From positions 1-11,562 of the forward strand of contig CAZHRJ010000099.1 in NCBI GenBank assembly GCA_964534765.1: 11,562 nucleotides of DNA. Direction: 5' to 3'. The translations under genes were made by a program, and so were the position numbers. Source of the DNA: CAZHRJ01 sp964534765. GTDB lineage: Bacteria; Lindowbacteria; 2-12-FULL-62-27. Shown in pieces: positions 1 through 6,845 of the stretch. Each line of letters begins with the position of its first letter. Positions within the stretch are counted from its first letter, which is position 1. Below the pieces are notes generated by a model. It was given only the letters and a program-made list of their open reading frames with translations. It ran no database searches and was not told where the DNA came from.

Positions 1-61
1 CCGGCGAATCATTGCCATCCCTGGCAATCGCCGGCACAGACCATCCATGGGCTAGTCGACG
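1..61 (-). repeat. Dispersed hairpin repeat, copy 1 (3' end of accC)
   Basis: Sixty of 61 bases match positions 6847-6907; the only difference is G51 versus T6897. The copy covers the last two codons and stop of accC (GTC GAC TAG on the minus strand) and runs to the window edge, so its far end is not visible. It folds: 1-7 pairs with 28-34 and 12-17 pairs with 22-27, leaving a 4-base bulge (8-11) and a 4-base loop (18-21). On the transcribed minus strand the loop reads GGGA, which fits the GNRA tetraloop pattern. A second, imperfect palindrome lies at 38-53. No T-run follows inside the window, so it is not a classical intrinsic terminator. Family unknown. Confidence 0.95.
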
Positions 62-1428
62 GCCACGGCAACCGGACGGACGTCCTGCAATTGACGGTGA
101 GCGGCCACGTAATGGGTGGTGTAGAGGCCTTTGAGGAAATCGGGTTCCTGGAGGACTTTTTCATGCCAGGAAAGGGTCGTTGGGATTCCCTCAATGACGG
201 TTTCCCGGATGGCGCGGATCATGCGGCTGATGGATTCCTGCCGGGTCAACCCCCAGCTGATAATTTTGGCCAGTAGGGAATCGTACGTGGCCGGGATCTG
301 ATATCCGGAGTAGATATGAGTCTCAATCCGGATGCCGGGTCCCAATCCAAAATGGAGACGTTGGATAGTTCCAGTAGCGGGCCGGAAATCGAGAGAGGCA
401 TCCTCAGCAAGCACACGGCACTCGATGGCATGGCCGCGGAAAGTCACATCCGACTGGCGCATCCGGAGCGGCTGTCCATAGGCGATGCGGATCTGCTCTT
501 TGACGATATCGATTCCCGTAATCTCTTCCGTCACCGGATGCTCAACCTGAAGGCGGGTGTTCATTTCCATGAAATAAAATCTACGATCCTCGTCCACGAT
601 CATCTCGACCGTGCCGGCGCCCTCGTATCCGATTCTCGTAATCGCCTGCCGAACCATCTCGCCCATCTGCGACCTGCGGTCGGGCGCCAGAAACGGGGAG
701 GGCGCCTCCTCAATCAACTTCTGATGACGGCGCTGGATCGAACACTCCCGCTCGCCCAGATGAATCACATTCCCGTGCCGGTCGGCCAAGATCTGGATCT
801 CAACGTGATGCGGACTCTCAATGAATTTTTCCAGATAGAGGCTGCCGTCTCCAAACGCGTTCTGGGCCTCCGATCCGGCCTGCCGGAATGCCTCGCCCAG
901 ATCATCCCCCTTACGGACAATTCGCATTCCGCGGCCGCCGCCTCCAAAGGCGGCTTTCAGAAGCACCGGATATCCGATAGACTCCGCGATTTGAGCGGCT
1001 GAACCTTCGTCCGACACCATGTCGGGACTACCGGGCAGAATCGGCATGCCGGCCTCCCGCATGGTCTTCCGCGCCTCGGCCTTCTGGCCCATTTTAGCGA
1101 TATGATCGGGGCTGGGACCGATGAAGACGAGAGCGTTTTTTCGGACAAGCCGGGCAAAGGTCTCATTTTCAGAAAGGAATCCGTATCCGGGATGGATGGC
1201 GTCAGCGCCAGTGAGTTTGGCGGCGGTCAGGATGGCGTGCATGTTGAGATAGCTTTTCGTGACCGGAGGCGGCCCGATGCAGACGCTTTCGTCCGCGACC
1301 GATACCGGAACGGTGTCAGCGTCCGCGGTGGAATGGACGGCGACGGTCGAGATTCCCATTTCCTGGCAGGCGCGAATCACGCGGAGGGCGATTTCACCGC
1401 GATTGGCAACCAGGATTTTTTTGAACAC
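52..1428 (-). CDS. accC: Biotin carboxylase subunit of acetyl-CoA carboxylase
   Basis: This subunit performs the ATP-dependent carboxylation of biotin carried on BCCP, the first half-reaction of malonyl-CoA synthesis in the cytoplasm. The 458-residue length is close to the usual ~450. The N-terminal domain opens with ANRGEIALRVIRA (8-20). The ATP-grasp domain has Lys158, a glycine-rich loop GGGGRGMR (162-169), RRHQKLIEEAPSP (233-245), Glu275, and the catalytic stretch MEMNTRLQVEHPVTE (287-301). Glu288, Asn290, Arg292, Gln294 and Glu296 match the E. coli catalytic numbering. The start is GTG (1426-1428), giving MFKKILVANRGEIA, the usual N terminus, with AGGGA just upstream. It lies 6 bases after accB-like and is the last gene of the operon. 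Its final two codons and stop lie inside the dispersed repeat. No catalytic residue appears lost, although the adjacent carrier lacks its biotin lysine. Confidence 0.97.
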   Translation of the reverse strand: MFKKILVANRGEIALRVIRACQEMGISTVAVHSTADADTVPVSVADESVCIGPPPVTKSYLNMHAILTAAKLTGADAIHPGYGFLSENETFARLVRKNALVFIGPSPDHIAKMGQKAEARKTMREAGMPILPGSPDMVSDEGSAAQIAESIGYPVLLKAAFGGGGRGMRIVRKGDDLGEAFRQAGSEAQNAFGDGSLYLEKFIESPHHVEIQILADRHGNVIHLGERECSIQRRHQKLIEEAPSPFLAPDRRSQMGEMVRQAITRIGYEGAGTVEMIVDEDRRFYFMEMNTRLQVEHPVTEEITGIDIVKEQIRIAYGQPLRMRQSDVTFRGHAIECRVLAEDASLDFRPATGTIQRLHFGLGPGIRIETHIYSGYQIPATYDSLLAKIISWGLTRQESISRMIRAIRETVIEGIPTTLSWHEKVLQEPDFLKGLYTTHYVAAHRQLQDVRPVAVAVD

Positions 1429-1434
1429 GGGTCC

Positions 1435-1860
1435 CTATGCTCCCGGCAGGATTCTCAGGAGCGGCGCGTCGAACTCGACGCCGTCGCCATCTTCGACAAA
1501 CACCTCTTCAACCACGCCGTCCGCCGGAGAAACCGCCTTGGTGGTGATGTCCAGAGCGCTGATAAACGCCACCGTCTGGCCACGCCGGATCTGCTGGCCG
1601 ACTTCAACCAGCGGCCGGCCGGTCCTGTTGTCCTGGAAACTGACAACGCCCAGCGCGGGTGTGCGGACCATGACACTGACCGGACCACCGGGCGGGACAA
1701 CGCGTTTTTCCGGCGGATCCATGCCCGGCTCGGAAACGCCCATGAGCCTGCCGACCCGAACCCGGCGGCGGCCCGAAACCAGCTCCACGCGGCCGGCGCC
1801 GGCGCCGAGGATGCCGAGCGCCGCGTCCAGAAGATCCCTGACTTGAGCGATGCGGATCAT
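1435..1860 (-). CDS. Biotin carboxyl carrier-like protein lacking the biotinylation lysine
   Basis: The position (between efp and accC), 141-residue length and fold pattern are those of AccB/BCCP. There is a short N-terminal region starting MIRIAQVRDLLDAA, a Gly/Pro-rich linker (about 41-62), and a C-terminal biotinyl/lipoyl-like domain (about 66-138). That domain contains VEVGQQIRRGQ (85-95), DGVVEEVFVEDG (114-125) and VEFDAPLLRI (128-137). In normal BCCP the hairpin reads (E)AMKM with biotin on the Lys; here it reads SALDI (101-105), so Asp104 replaces Lys and Leu103 replaces Met. The protein should therefore not be biotinylated there. It resembles in concept the plant BADC proteins, inactive BCCP paralogues that bind and regulate the carboxylase. 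The ATG overlaps the efp stop (ATGA). It could be a regulatory or structural AccC partner, or a degenerate accB; a true accB may lie elsewhere. Confidence 0.85.
   Translation of the reverse strand: MIRIAQVRDLLDAALGILGAGAGRVELVSGRRRVRVGRLMGVSEPGMDPPEKRVVPPGGPVSVMVRTPALGVVSFQDNRTGRPLVEVGQQIRRGQTVAFISALDITTKAVSPADGVVEEVFVEDGDGVEFDAPLLRILPGA
1546..1557 (-). other. Codons for ALDI replacing the biotinylation motif AMKM
   Basis: On the minus strand these twelve bases read GCT CTG GAC ATC (Ala102-Leu103-Asp104-Ile105). The flanking residues align without a gap to the BCCP hairpin (ISALDITTKAVSPADGVV against the E. coli pattern VEAMKMMNQIEADKSGTV), so Asp104 sits exactly at the biotin-Lys position. 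GAC to a Lys codon needs at least two base changes, so a single sequencing error would not explain it. Confidence 0.9.
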
Positions 1861-2420
1861 TCTTTTCCGAGATATTCGCCGGACCGCGTATCGACCCGTA
1901 CGCGGTCTCCTGGCTGAATAAAAAGCGGAACCTGAATGGGGTGGCCGGTCTCCAGTGTGGCAAGCTTGGTTCCGCCGCTGACCCGGTCGCCTTTGACGCC
2001 TGCATCCGATTCCTTGACCCTGAGCGTCATTGCGGCGGGAAGATCGATGCCGATCGGCTCACCCTCCAGGAAATTGACGGCGATTTCAGCGTTTTCCGGA
2101 ATAAACCGCGCCGCCTCCGCAGCGACCGTGCGGGCTACGTTTTTTTCCTCATAATCCTTGAGATCCAGAAACACCAGAGCGTCATCCGTGGAATACATGA
2201 ACTGCATTTTTCTCGATTCCATGAACACCTGATCGAACTTGTCTCCCTGACGGAAATTGACCTCAAGCACCTGCCCGGTCTTGATGTCCCGGAGCCGGGT
2301 TTTGATGGTGGGAGCGCGCATCTGCATTTTAACGTGCTGGAATTCGAGGATCGTGCAGAGACGATGCTCGTATTGAATGGTGATGCCGTTTTTGAACTCG
2401 TTCGGACCGATCAAAGCCAT
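1857..2420 (-). CDS. efp: Translation elongation factor P with an atypical modification loop
   Basis: EF-P binds between the ribosomal P and E sites and promotes peptide-bond formation at polyproline. The 187-residue protein has the three-domain layout: N-terminal KOW-like domain (MALIGPNEFKNGI..., about 1-65), an OB domain (about 66-130) and a C-terminal OB domain with GVKGDRVSGGTKLATLETG and the family signature VDTRSGEYLG near the end. The tip loop that normally reads KPGKG, with Lys34 modified, reads KMQMR (31-35) here. Met34 is at the modified position and both PG residues are lost. Start ATG (2418-2420) shares one base with the pepP-like stop (TGATG), with GGAGG about seven bases upstream. 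A longer in-frame ATG at 2480 would lie inside the upstream gene and has no family support. It overlaps the accB-like start by four bases. Confidence 0.96.
   Translation of the reverse strand: MALIGPNEFKNGITIQYEHRLCTILEFQHVKMQMRAPTIKTRLRDIKTGQVLEVNFRQGDKFDQVFMESRKMQFMYSTDDALVFLDLKDYEEKNVARTVAAEAARFIPENAEIAVNFLEGEPIGIDLPAAMTLRVKESDAGVKGDRVSGGTKLATLETGHPIQVPLFIQPGDRVRVDTRSGEYLGKE
2313..2330 (-). other. EF-P tip-loop codons KMQMRA in place of KPGKGA
   Basis: Minus-strand codons AAA ATG CAG ATG CGC GCT encode residues 31-36. The flanks LEFQHVK and KTRLRDIKTG align ungapped with the B. subtilis pattern LDFQHVK...SKLRNLRTG, so Met34 takes the place of the lysine or arginine that is beta-lysylated, rhamnosylated or 5-aminopentanolated in characterised EF-Ps. 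Arg35 lies one position later and could in principle substitute. Confidence 0.88.
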
Positions 2421-3487
2421 CAGACCCTCCAGACCAATTCTTTCGAACTGCGTGTCATCACGTCCAGGCGGCCATTCCATAAACAGGCCATGTCCTCAAT
2501 CCGGACGCCGCCGTACCCGGCCCGATATAGACCCGGTTCGACTGTAAAAACCATCCCATCTTTCAGATCGCAGCCTCTGTCGGACAGAAAAGGTTCCTCG
2601 TGAATTTTCATTCCAACGCCGTGGCCGAGACTGTGCAGATAATGCGGCGCCAGATGGGATCGGCCCAGGCGTTTGGATATTTCTTTCGTGATGTGTTTGG
2701 GACTTCGCACGCCCCGAGAGATGAGCCGGTATGCGAGAGACTGGATCGCCAGGACCTCATTTCTGAATTTCACAAACCAATCCGGCGGCGCGCCACGGCG
2801 GCGGAGCAGATAGGGCGTGCGCGTAAAATCGGAGCAATATCCGGCCAGCCGGATACCCATGTCCACCATCAGCGGCTCGTCTCCCGATATTTTTTTGTCC
2901 GAAGCCTCCGCGTGAGGCTCCGCTGTCGACGGGCCGCTCACGACGATGGGCTCGAACGACATCTCGTCAGCGCCCAGTCTCAAGGCCTCGGATTTTATCC
3001 ACACCAGCAGCTCCCGCTCGGTCATGCCGATCCGCAGATTCGTTCTCAGCCGGCTCCAGAGTTCATCCGTCAGCCGGACCGCCTCCCGCAGTATTTTGAG
3101 CTCGCCCGGCCGCTTCACCGCGCGGACGCGGTCCGCAAGACCCTCGGCATCCACGATTTCGACGCCATTTCCCGCGGCAAGCCACCTCTTGTATTGTGCG
3201 GCGCTGAGGGACTGTGTATCGACGCAAATTTTTTCTAGGCCGATTTTCTTAAAATCCCGGAATAGATCGGATAAATCCGAACGCATCGGACAGACCCGCC
3301 AGGGCCGGCCCAGCATCCGGCGGGCCTTGAAGAGGTACCGGCCATCGACATAGAGAATCCGGTGACGGGGGCTGATCAGGGCGGTTCCCGCCGTCAGGCG
3401 AAGACCGGTCAGGTATCGAAGACTGGTCGGATCGGAAAAAACGGCCGCTTCGGTTCTGGATCGAAACTCAAAGGATTCCCCTGCCAT
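2420..3487 (-). CDS. M24-family Xaa-Pro aminopeptidase / Xaa-Pro dipeptidase
   Basis: A 355-residue cytoplasmic metallopeptidase that should remove N-terminal residues preceding proline or cleave Xaa-Pro dipeptides. The N-terminal creatinase-like domain (1 to about 125) has the usual DPTSLRYLTGL near its start. The pita-bread catalytic domain (about 130-350) carries all five dinuclear-metal ligands: Asp209 (VDMG), Asp220 (SDFTRT), His289 (SLGHGVG), Glu317 (TVEPGLY) and Glu331 (RIEDM). His192 in STAEPHA is also conserved. The start ATG is 15 bases after the aroQ stop with no strong ribosome site. The N terminus is about 15-20 residues shorter than many homologues, lacking the first helix. Linkage to efp is common in bacteria. 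Prolidase versus aminopeptidase P specificity cannot be decided by eye. Confidence 0.92.
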   Translation of the reverse strand: MAGESFEFRSRTEAAVFSDPTSLRYLTGLRLTAGTALISPRHRILYVDGRYLFKARRMLGRPWRVCPMRSDLSDLFRDFKKIGLEKICVDTQSLSAAQYKRWLAAGNGVEIVDAEGLADRVRAVKRPGELKILREAVRLTDELWSRLRTNLRIGMTERELLVWIKSEALRLGADEMSFEPIVVSGPSTAEPHAEASDKKISGDEPLMVDMGIRLAGYCSDFTRTPYLLRRRGAPPDWFVKFRNEVLAIQSLAYRLISRGVRSPKHITKEISKRLGRSHLAPHYLHSLGHGVGMKIHEEPFLSDRGCDLKDGMVFTVEPGLYRAGYGGVRIEDMACLWNGRLDVMTRSSKELVWRV

Positions 3488-3502
3488 TGCCGGTCAGTCC
3501 CG

Positions 3503-3955
3503 TCACTCCGGTTCGACGCCAAGCATCGACGCGGCCATTTCAAGAGCCATCAGATACGAAAAGGCGCCGAATCCGGCAATCGTGCCGATGCAGGCCGGCG
3601 CCACAACGCTGGTGCGCCGAAACGGTTCCCGGGCGCCGACGTTGGACAGATGGACTTCGATTGCCATGAGCCCCGAAGCCCGTACGGCGTCCTGGATAGC
3701 GTAGGAGGTATGGGTATAGGCGGCGGGATTGATGATGAGAAAATCGAAGGATGTCCCGGCGGAGTTGATCCGGGACACCAGATCCCCTTCCTTGTTGCTC
3801 TGAAACGTCTCGACTTCAACCCCCATCTTTCGCGCCACTTCCGAAATCTCCCTGTTGATCTCGTCAAGGGACATGTCGCCGTAGATGTCGGTTTCGCGCC
3901 GGCCCAGCCGGTCGAGATTAGGGCCATGAACCACCAGTAACCGTTTTTTCGCCAT
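3503..3955 (-). CDS. aroQ: 3-dehydroquinate dehydratase, type II
   Basis: Catalyses trans-dehydration of 3-dehydroquinate to 3-dehydroshikimate, step three of the shikimate pathway. The 150-residue length is typical of the dodecameric type II enzyme. Visible motifs are HGPNLDRLGRRETDIYG (10-26) with the active-site loop Arg20 and Tyr25, QSNKEGDLVSRI (52-63), INPAAYTHTS (76-85) with Asn77, and IEVHLSNVGAREPFR (99-113) with catalytic His102 and Arg109. Minor departures are Ala79 where Gly is common and Lys55 where His is frequent; neither should abolish activity. ATG lies 6 bases after the aroC stop, with GGTGA six bases upstream inside the aroC end. It sits between aroC and the peptidase gene in the coupled operon. 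Confidence 0.97.
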   Translation of the reverse strand: MAKKRLLVVHGPNLDRLGRRETDIYGDMSLDEINREISEVARKMGVEVETFQSNKEGDLVSRINSAGTSFDFLIINPAAYTHTSYAIQDAVRASGLMAIEVHLSNVGAREPFRRTSVVAPACIGTIAGFGAFSYLMALEMAASMLGVEPE

Positions 3956-3961
3956 GGGCCG

Positions 3962-5134
3962 TCACCGTATCCTTTGGAGGAAGTGATGTACAGAGGCCCG
4001 GATATCCCTAAGATGATCTCCGGAAAATTTTTCCAGGAAGGCGGCAGACAGGACAAACCCCACCACTCCCTCCGCCACGATGCTCGCCGCGGGCAGCGCG
4101 CAGACGTCGGACCGCTCATAGCGGCTCGTGGTCGGTTTTCGAGTCTTCAAGTCGACGCTTCGAAGGGGTTTCAAAAGCGTAGCGATCGGTTTCATGGCGC
4201 CCCGGACAACGATGGGTGAACCCGTCGTCATGCCGCCTTCAATTCCGCCCGACCGATTGGTCTTGCGGTAAAATCCGCGGGACTTGGAATAAAATATTTC
4301 ATCGTGAACCCTTGACCCCGGCAGGAGAGCGCCGCCAAACCCGTCACCGATCTCAACGGCCTTCTGGGCATGGATGGAGAGGATGCCAAACGCGATCTGC
4401 GCGTCGAGTTTGCGGTCCCACTGCATGCAGCTGCCGAGTCCCGGCGGGACGTTGAAATAGACAACCTCGTAAATTCCGCCCAGCGTATCGCCCCGTTTTT
4501 TAGCGGCGTCGATCTGAGCGATCATTTTTTTTGCCGCGGACGGATTGGCGCATCTAACCGGTGAGGCGTCCACAGCCCGAGCAAATCGTTCCGGGGCTCG
4601 GCCCAGGGTCCAATCCCGTGGACGAGTGGATACCGGACCCAGATGGGTCACATGAGAAATCCAGGAGATGTCAAACTGCCGGAGCAGTTCCTTGCAGATC
4701 GCGCCGGCTGCGGTCCGGGCGGTGGTTTCCCGCGCGCTGGACCGCTCGATGACGTTGCGGATGTCGCCGTGGCCGAATTTGAGAGCGCCCGCAAGATCGG
4801 CGTGACCGGGCCGCGCAAGCGTGATCGGCCGGTAATCCGGCGGCGGAGGGCCATCGATGGCCATTTTTTTTTCCCAGTTGACGAAATCGAGATTGGGGAT
4901 CTGAAAGGCGATGGGACCGCCTGTCGTGCGGCCGAATCGGACGCCGGAGAGAACCTCGATCTGGTCTTTTTCGATTTTCATCCGGCCGCCCCGGCCGTAG
5001 CCGCCCTGGCGTTTGCGAAGTTCGGCATTCACGCGGGATGGATCGATCGGCACACCCGCGGGCATGCCTTCCAAAATGGCGACCACGGTCTTGCCATGGG
5101 ATTCGCCGGCGGTGAGGAGTCGTAGAGAGTTCAT
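3962..5134 (-). CDS. aroC: Chorismate synthase
   Basis: Converts 5-enolpyruvylshikimate 3-phosphate to chorismate using reduced FMN, the last shared step to aromatic amino acids, folate and quinones. At 390 residues it has the length of the longer, Bacillus-like form. Signatures seen are TAGESHGKT (8-16, catalytic His13), LEGMPAGVPID (21-31), GGYGRGGRMKIEKD (44-57), ARPGHADLAGALKFGHGDIR (107-126, catalytic His111) and RSSARETTARTAAGAI (131-146). Near the C terminus is ERSDVCALPAASIVAEGVVG. The start ATG is the only one giving the family N terminus and lies 4 bases after the pilD stop. The next gene, aroQ, begins 6 bases downstream. Confidence 0.98.
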   Translation of the reverse strand: MNSLRLLTAGESHGKTVVAILEGMPAGVPIDPSRVNAELRKRQGGYGRGGRMKIEKDQIEVLSGVRFGRTTGGPIAFQIPNLDFVNWEKKMAIDGPPPPDYRPITLARPGHADLAGALKFGHGDIRNVIERSSARETTARTAAGAICKELLRQFDISWISHVTHLGPVSTRPRDWTLGRAPERFARAVDASPVRCANPSAAKKMIAQIDAAKKRGDTLGGIYEVVYFNVPPGLGSCMQWDRKLDAQIAFGILSIHAQKAVEIGDGFGGALLPGSRVHDEIFYSKSRGFYRKTNRSGGIEGGMTTGSPIVVRGAMKPIATLLKPLRSVDLKTRKPTTSRYERSDVCALPAASIVAEGVVGFVLSAAFLEKFSGDHLRDIRASVHHFLQRIR

Positions 5135-5138
5135 GGCG

Positions 5139-5939
5139 TCACATCACACCTGCCCATTTCGATAACAGCCAGTCTCCGTAGTATGGAGCCAGCGCCGCTC
5201 CCAGCGCCAGCGCCGGGCCAAACGGAATGTAGTCCTTGCGTCCTTTGATACCCGTCGCGATCAACAGCACCCCCACGATACCGCCGAGAAAAACGGCATA
5301 AAACAAAGCGGCGATCTCGTACTGAACCCCCAGAAAGGCGCCGGTAAACGCGGCGAGTTTGACGTCCCCGAGGCCCATCGCCTCCAGACCCTGCCGACGA
5401 TACCACACCGCGCCGAGGAATTGAATCAGCCCCAGTACTCCGCCGCCGACCAGCAGGCCCCGGGCGGAATCCCATAGACGATCCAAGACTGTGTCGCCCA
5501 AAATCGGCGAGTGACCCCAGATGGAAAGTCCGAGTGAGATCGCCATGCCGGGATAGGTCACGACGTCCAGGACCAGGAGGTGATCGAGATCGATGAAGAT
5601 CACGACGAGGAGCGAGCAGAAAAAATAGAGAAAGGACACACCGTTGGCGGTGTCGCCCTTTGAAAAATAAAATGCGAAACACAACCCAAAAATGCCGGCC
5701 GAGAGCAATTCCACCAGAGCGTATCTCGAAGAAAATTTCTGCCCGCAATGACGGCAGCGGCCGCGCTGGACCAGATAGCTGACAACCGGAACCAATTCCG
5801 CCGGGCCCAGAACATGCTCGCACCGCATGCACCTTGACCGCGGCCGGATGACCGATTCATCCCGGGGCAGACGATAGATACACACGTTCAGGAAACTGCC
5901 GACAACCAGTCCCAAGACAATCCAGAAGAACAGCATCAT
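5139..5939 (-). CDS. pilD: Type IV prepilin leader peptidase / N-methyltransferase
   Basis: An inner-membrane aspartyl protease (family A24) that cleaves type IV prepilin or type II pseudopilin leaders and methylates the new N terminus. The 266 residues begin MMLFFWIVLGLVVGSFLNVCIYRLP, the standard first membrane segment. A cytoplasmic zinc-type loop follows with two CxxC pairs (CMRC and CRHC), marking the full bifunctional form. Several hydrophobic segments come after it. The catalytic aspartates are expected in FIDLDHLLVLD and in GLGDVK. A longer reading frame runs upstream to 6095 but is antiparallel-free overlap with aroE and has no family similarity, so I place the start at ATG 5939, overlapping the aroE stop (ATGA). 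The second ATG at 5936 has better spacing to AAGGG. No pilin gene is in the window, so its substrates are encoded elsewhere. Confidence 0.94.
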   Translation of the reverse strand: MMLFFWIVLGLVVGSFLNVCIYRLPRDESVIRPRSRCMRCEHVLGPAELVPVVSYLVQRGRCRHCGQKFSSRYALVELLSAGIFGLCFAFYFSKGDTANGVSFLYFFCSLLVVIFIDLDHLLVLDVVTYPGMAISLGLSIWGHSPILGDTVLDRLWDSARGLLVGGGVLGLIQFLGAVWYRRQGLEAMGLGDVKLAAFTGAFLGVQYEIAALFYAVFLGGIVGVLLIATGIKGRKDYIPFGPALALGAALAPYYGDWLLSKWAGVM

Positions 5940-6802
5940 GCCCTTGACGGCAGCGACAGGGATGTCCCGCCGACGGCCAACGCCTTCCGGATTGCCCGGC
6001 GCATCACGTCGACCGGAGCGCGACGGCCCGTCCACAGGGAGTACGACCCGGCGCCCTGAAATATCAGCATGTCCGTGCCATTGGCGATCCGACACCCGTG
6101 AGACCTGGCCTGACGTAAAAAATGGGTCAGAGGCGGATTGTAGACCAGATCAACGGCGGCCATGGCCTGCGACCAGATTCCCCCTGGAAGGCGCAACCGG
6201 TCTCCTGGACGAAGGCCGACCGAGGTGGCGTTGATGAGAATGTTGGGACGGACCGGGACAGCAGAGGATTGCGGATTCAAAAGGAGAATTTTTTTTCGCA
6301 GTCGGGGGGGAAACGCCAGACGCAGCCGACGGGCACGCGACAGAGTCCGGTTGAGCAGCGCCACTGACGAAATTTCGGGCAAAATCGCCGCCAGTACAGC
6401 GCGGGCCGCGCCTCCGGCGCCGAGGACCAGCGCGCATTTTCCAGCAATCCGGATCCGAGCGCGGGCCAGAAGCATCTTGAAACCGTACAGATCCGTGTTG
6501 TGACCCGCCCATCGGCCATCTCTTCGGCTCAGCACGATCGTGTTCACGGCGCCGGCGGCGCGCGCCTCGCTGGACAAGCGGTCGATAAAGGGCAGAACGG
6601 TTTCTTTATAGGGAACCGTGACGTTAAAGCCGCGGATGCCAGACGTCTTCAATCCCGAAAGCGACCGCCGGATACGATCCGGGGCGACAGCGATGGGAAT
6701 ATAATGGGCGTCTATCCCGGCCGCGCGGAACGCGGCGATTTGCATGGCGGGAGAAAGCGAGTGACCCAGGGGAAACCCAAGGATACCGTAGAGGTCAGTC
6801 AT
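5936..6802 (-). CDS. aroE: Shikimate dehydrogenase (NADP+)
   Basis: Reduces 3-dehydroshikimate to shikimate. The 288-residue protein starts MTDLYGILGFPLGHSLSPAM, placing the substrate serines (Ser15, Ser17) at the usual distance from the N terminus. Other motifs are NVTVPYKE (60-67) with catalytic Lys66, AVNTIV (85-90) with Asn87, NTD (102-104) with catalytic Asp104, and the nucleotide loop GAGGAARA (128-135). Further on are NATSVG, DLVYNPPLTHFL and the C-terminal GTDMLIFQGAGSYSLWTG. An in-frame ATG at 6838 would add twelve residues but lies in the partial repeat at 6831-6845, so I prefer 6802; GGGAG lies twelve bases upstream, rather distant. It is the first gene of the tight aro-pil-acc run and overlaps pilD by four bases. 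Confidence 0.96.
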   Translation of the reverse strand: MTDLYGILGFPLGHSLSPAMQIAAFRAAGIDAHYIPIAVAPDRIRRSLSGLKTSGIRGFNVTVPYKETVLPFIDRLSSEARAAGAVNTIVLSRRDGRWAGHNTDLYGFKMLLARARIRIAGKCALVLGAGGAARAVLAAILPEISSVALLNRTLSRARRLRLAFPPRLRKKILLLNPQSSAVPVRPNILINATSVGLRPGDRLRLPGGIWSQAMAAVDLVYNPPLTHFLRQARSHGCRIANGTDMLIFQGAGSYSLWTGRRAPVDVMRRAIRKALAVGGTSLSLPSRA

Positions 6803-6830
6803 GTCGATCCGTCGCTCCCGCGACACTTCC

Positions 6831-6845
6831 CCATCCATGGTCTAG
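6831..6845 (-). repeat. Third, partial copy of the repeat's 15-base edge
   Basis: CCATCCATGGTCTAG here is repeated exactly at 6887-6901, 56 bases away, so the 41-base hairpin core (6846-6886) is flanked by perfect 15-base direct repeats. The pattern could be a tandem array cut down to about 1.3 units or a duplicated insertion site. On the minus strand it supplies an ATG in frame with aroE. Confidence 0.9.

Noticed and set aside
1..61. CRISPR repeat, attC site or intrinsic terminator as explanation of the repeated hairpin
   Set aside because: No spacer-repeat periodicity, no integron core sites (GTTRRRY), and no T-run after the stem on the transcribed strand of the complete copy.
1790..1815. 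Repeated GGCGCC units in the accB-like gene
   Set aside because: They encode the Gly-Ala linker GAGAG of the protein and are explained by codon use.
316..1917. Long plus-strand open frames (316-1002 and 1102-1917) opposite accC, accB-like and efp
   Set aside because: They are antisense shadows in GC-rich coding DNA: low-complexity Arg/Gly/Pro/Asp-rich translations, no recognisable motifs, while the minus-strand genes have full family signatures.
5940..6095. 52-residue N-terminal extension of PilD
   Set aside because: It overlaps aroE in another frame, is Arg/Gly-rich and hydrophilic, and precedes the normal PilD first membrane segment; the ATGA overlap start fits better.
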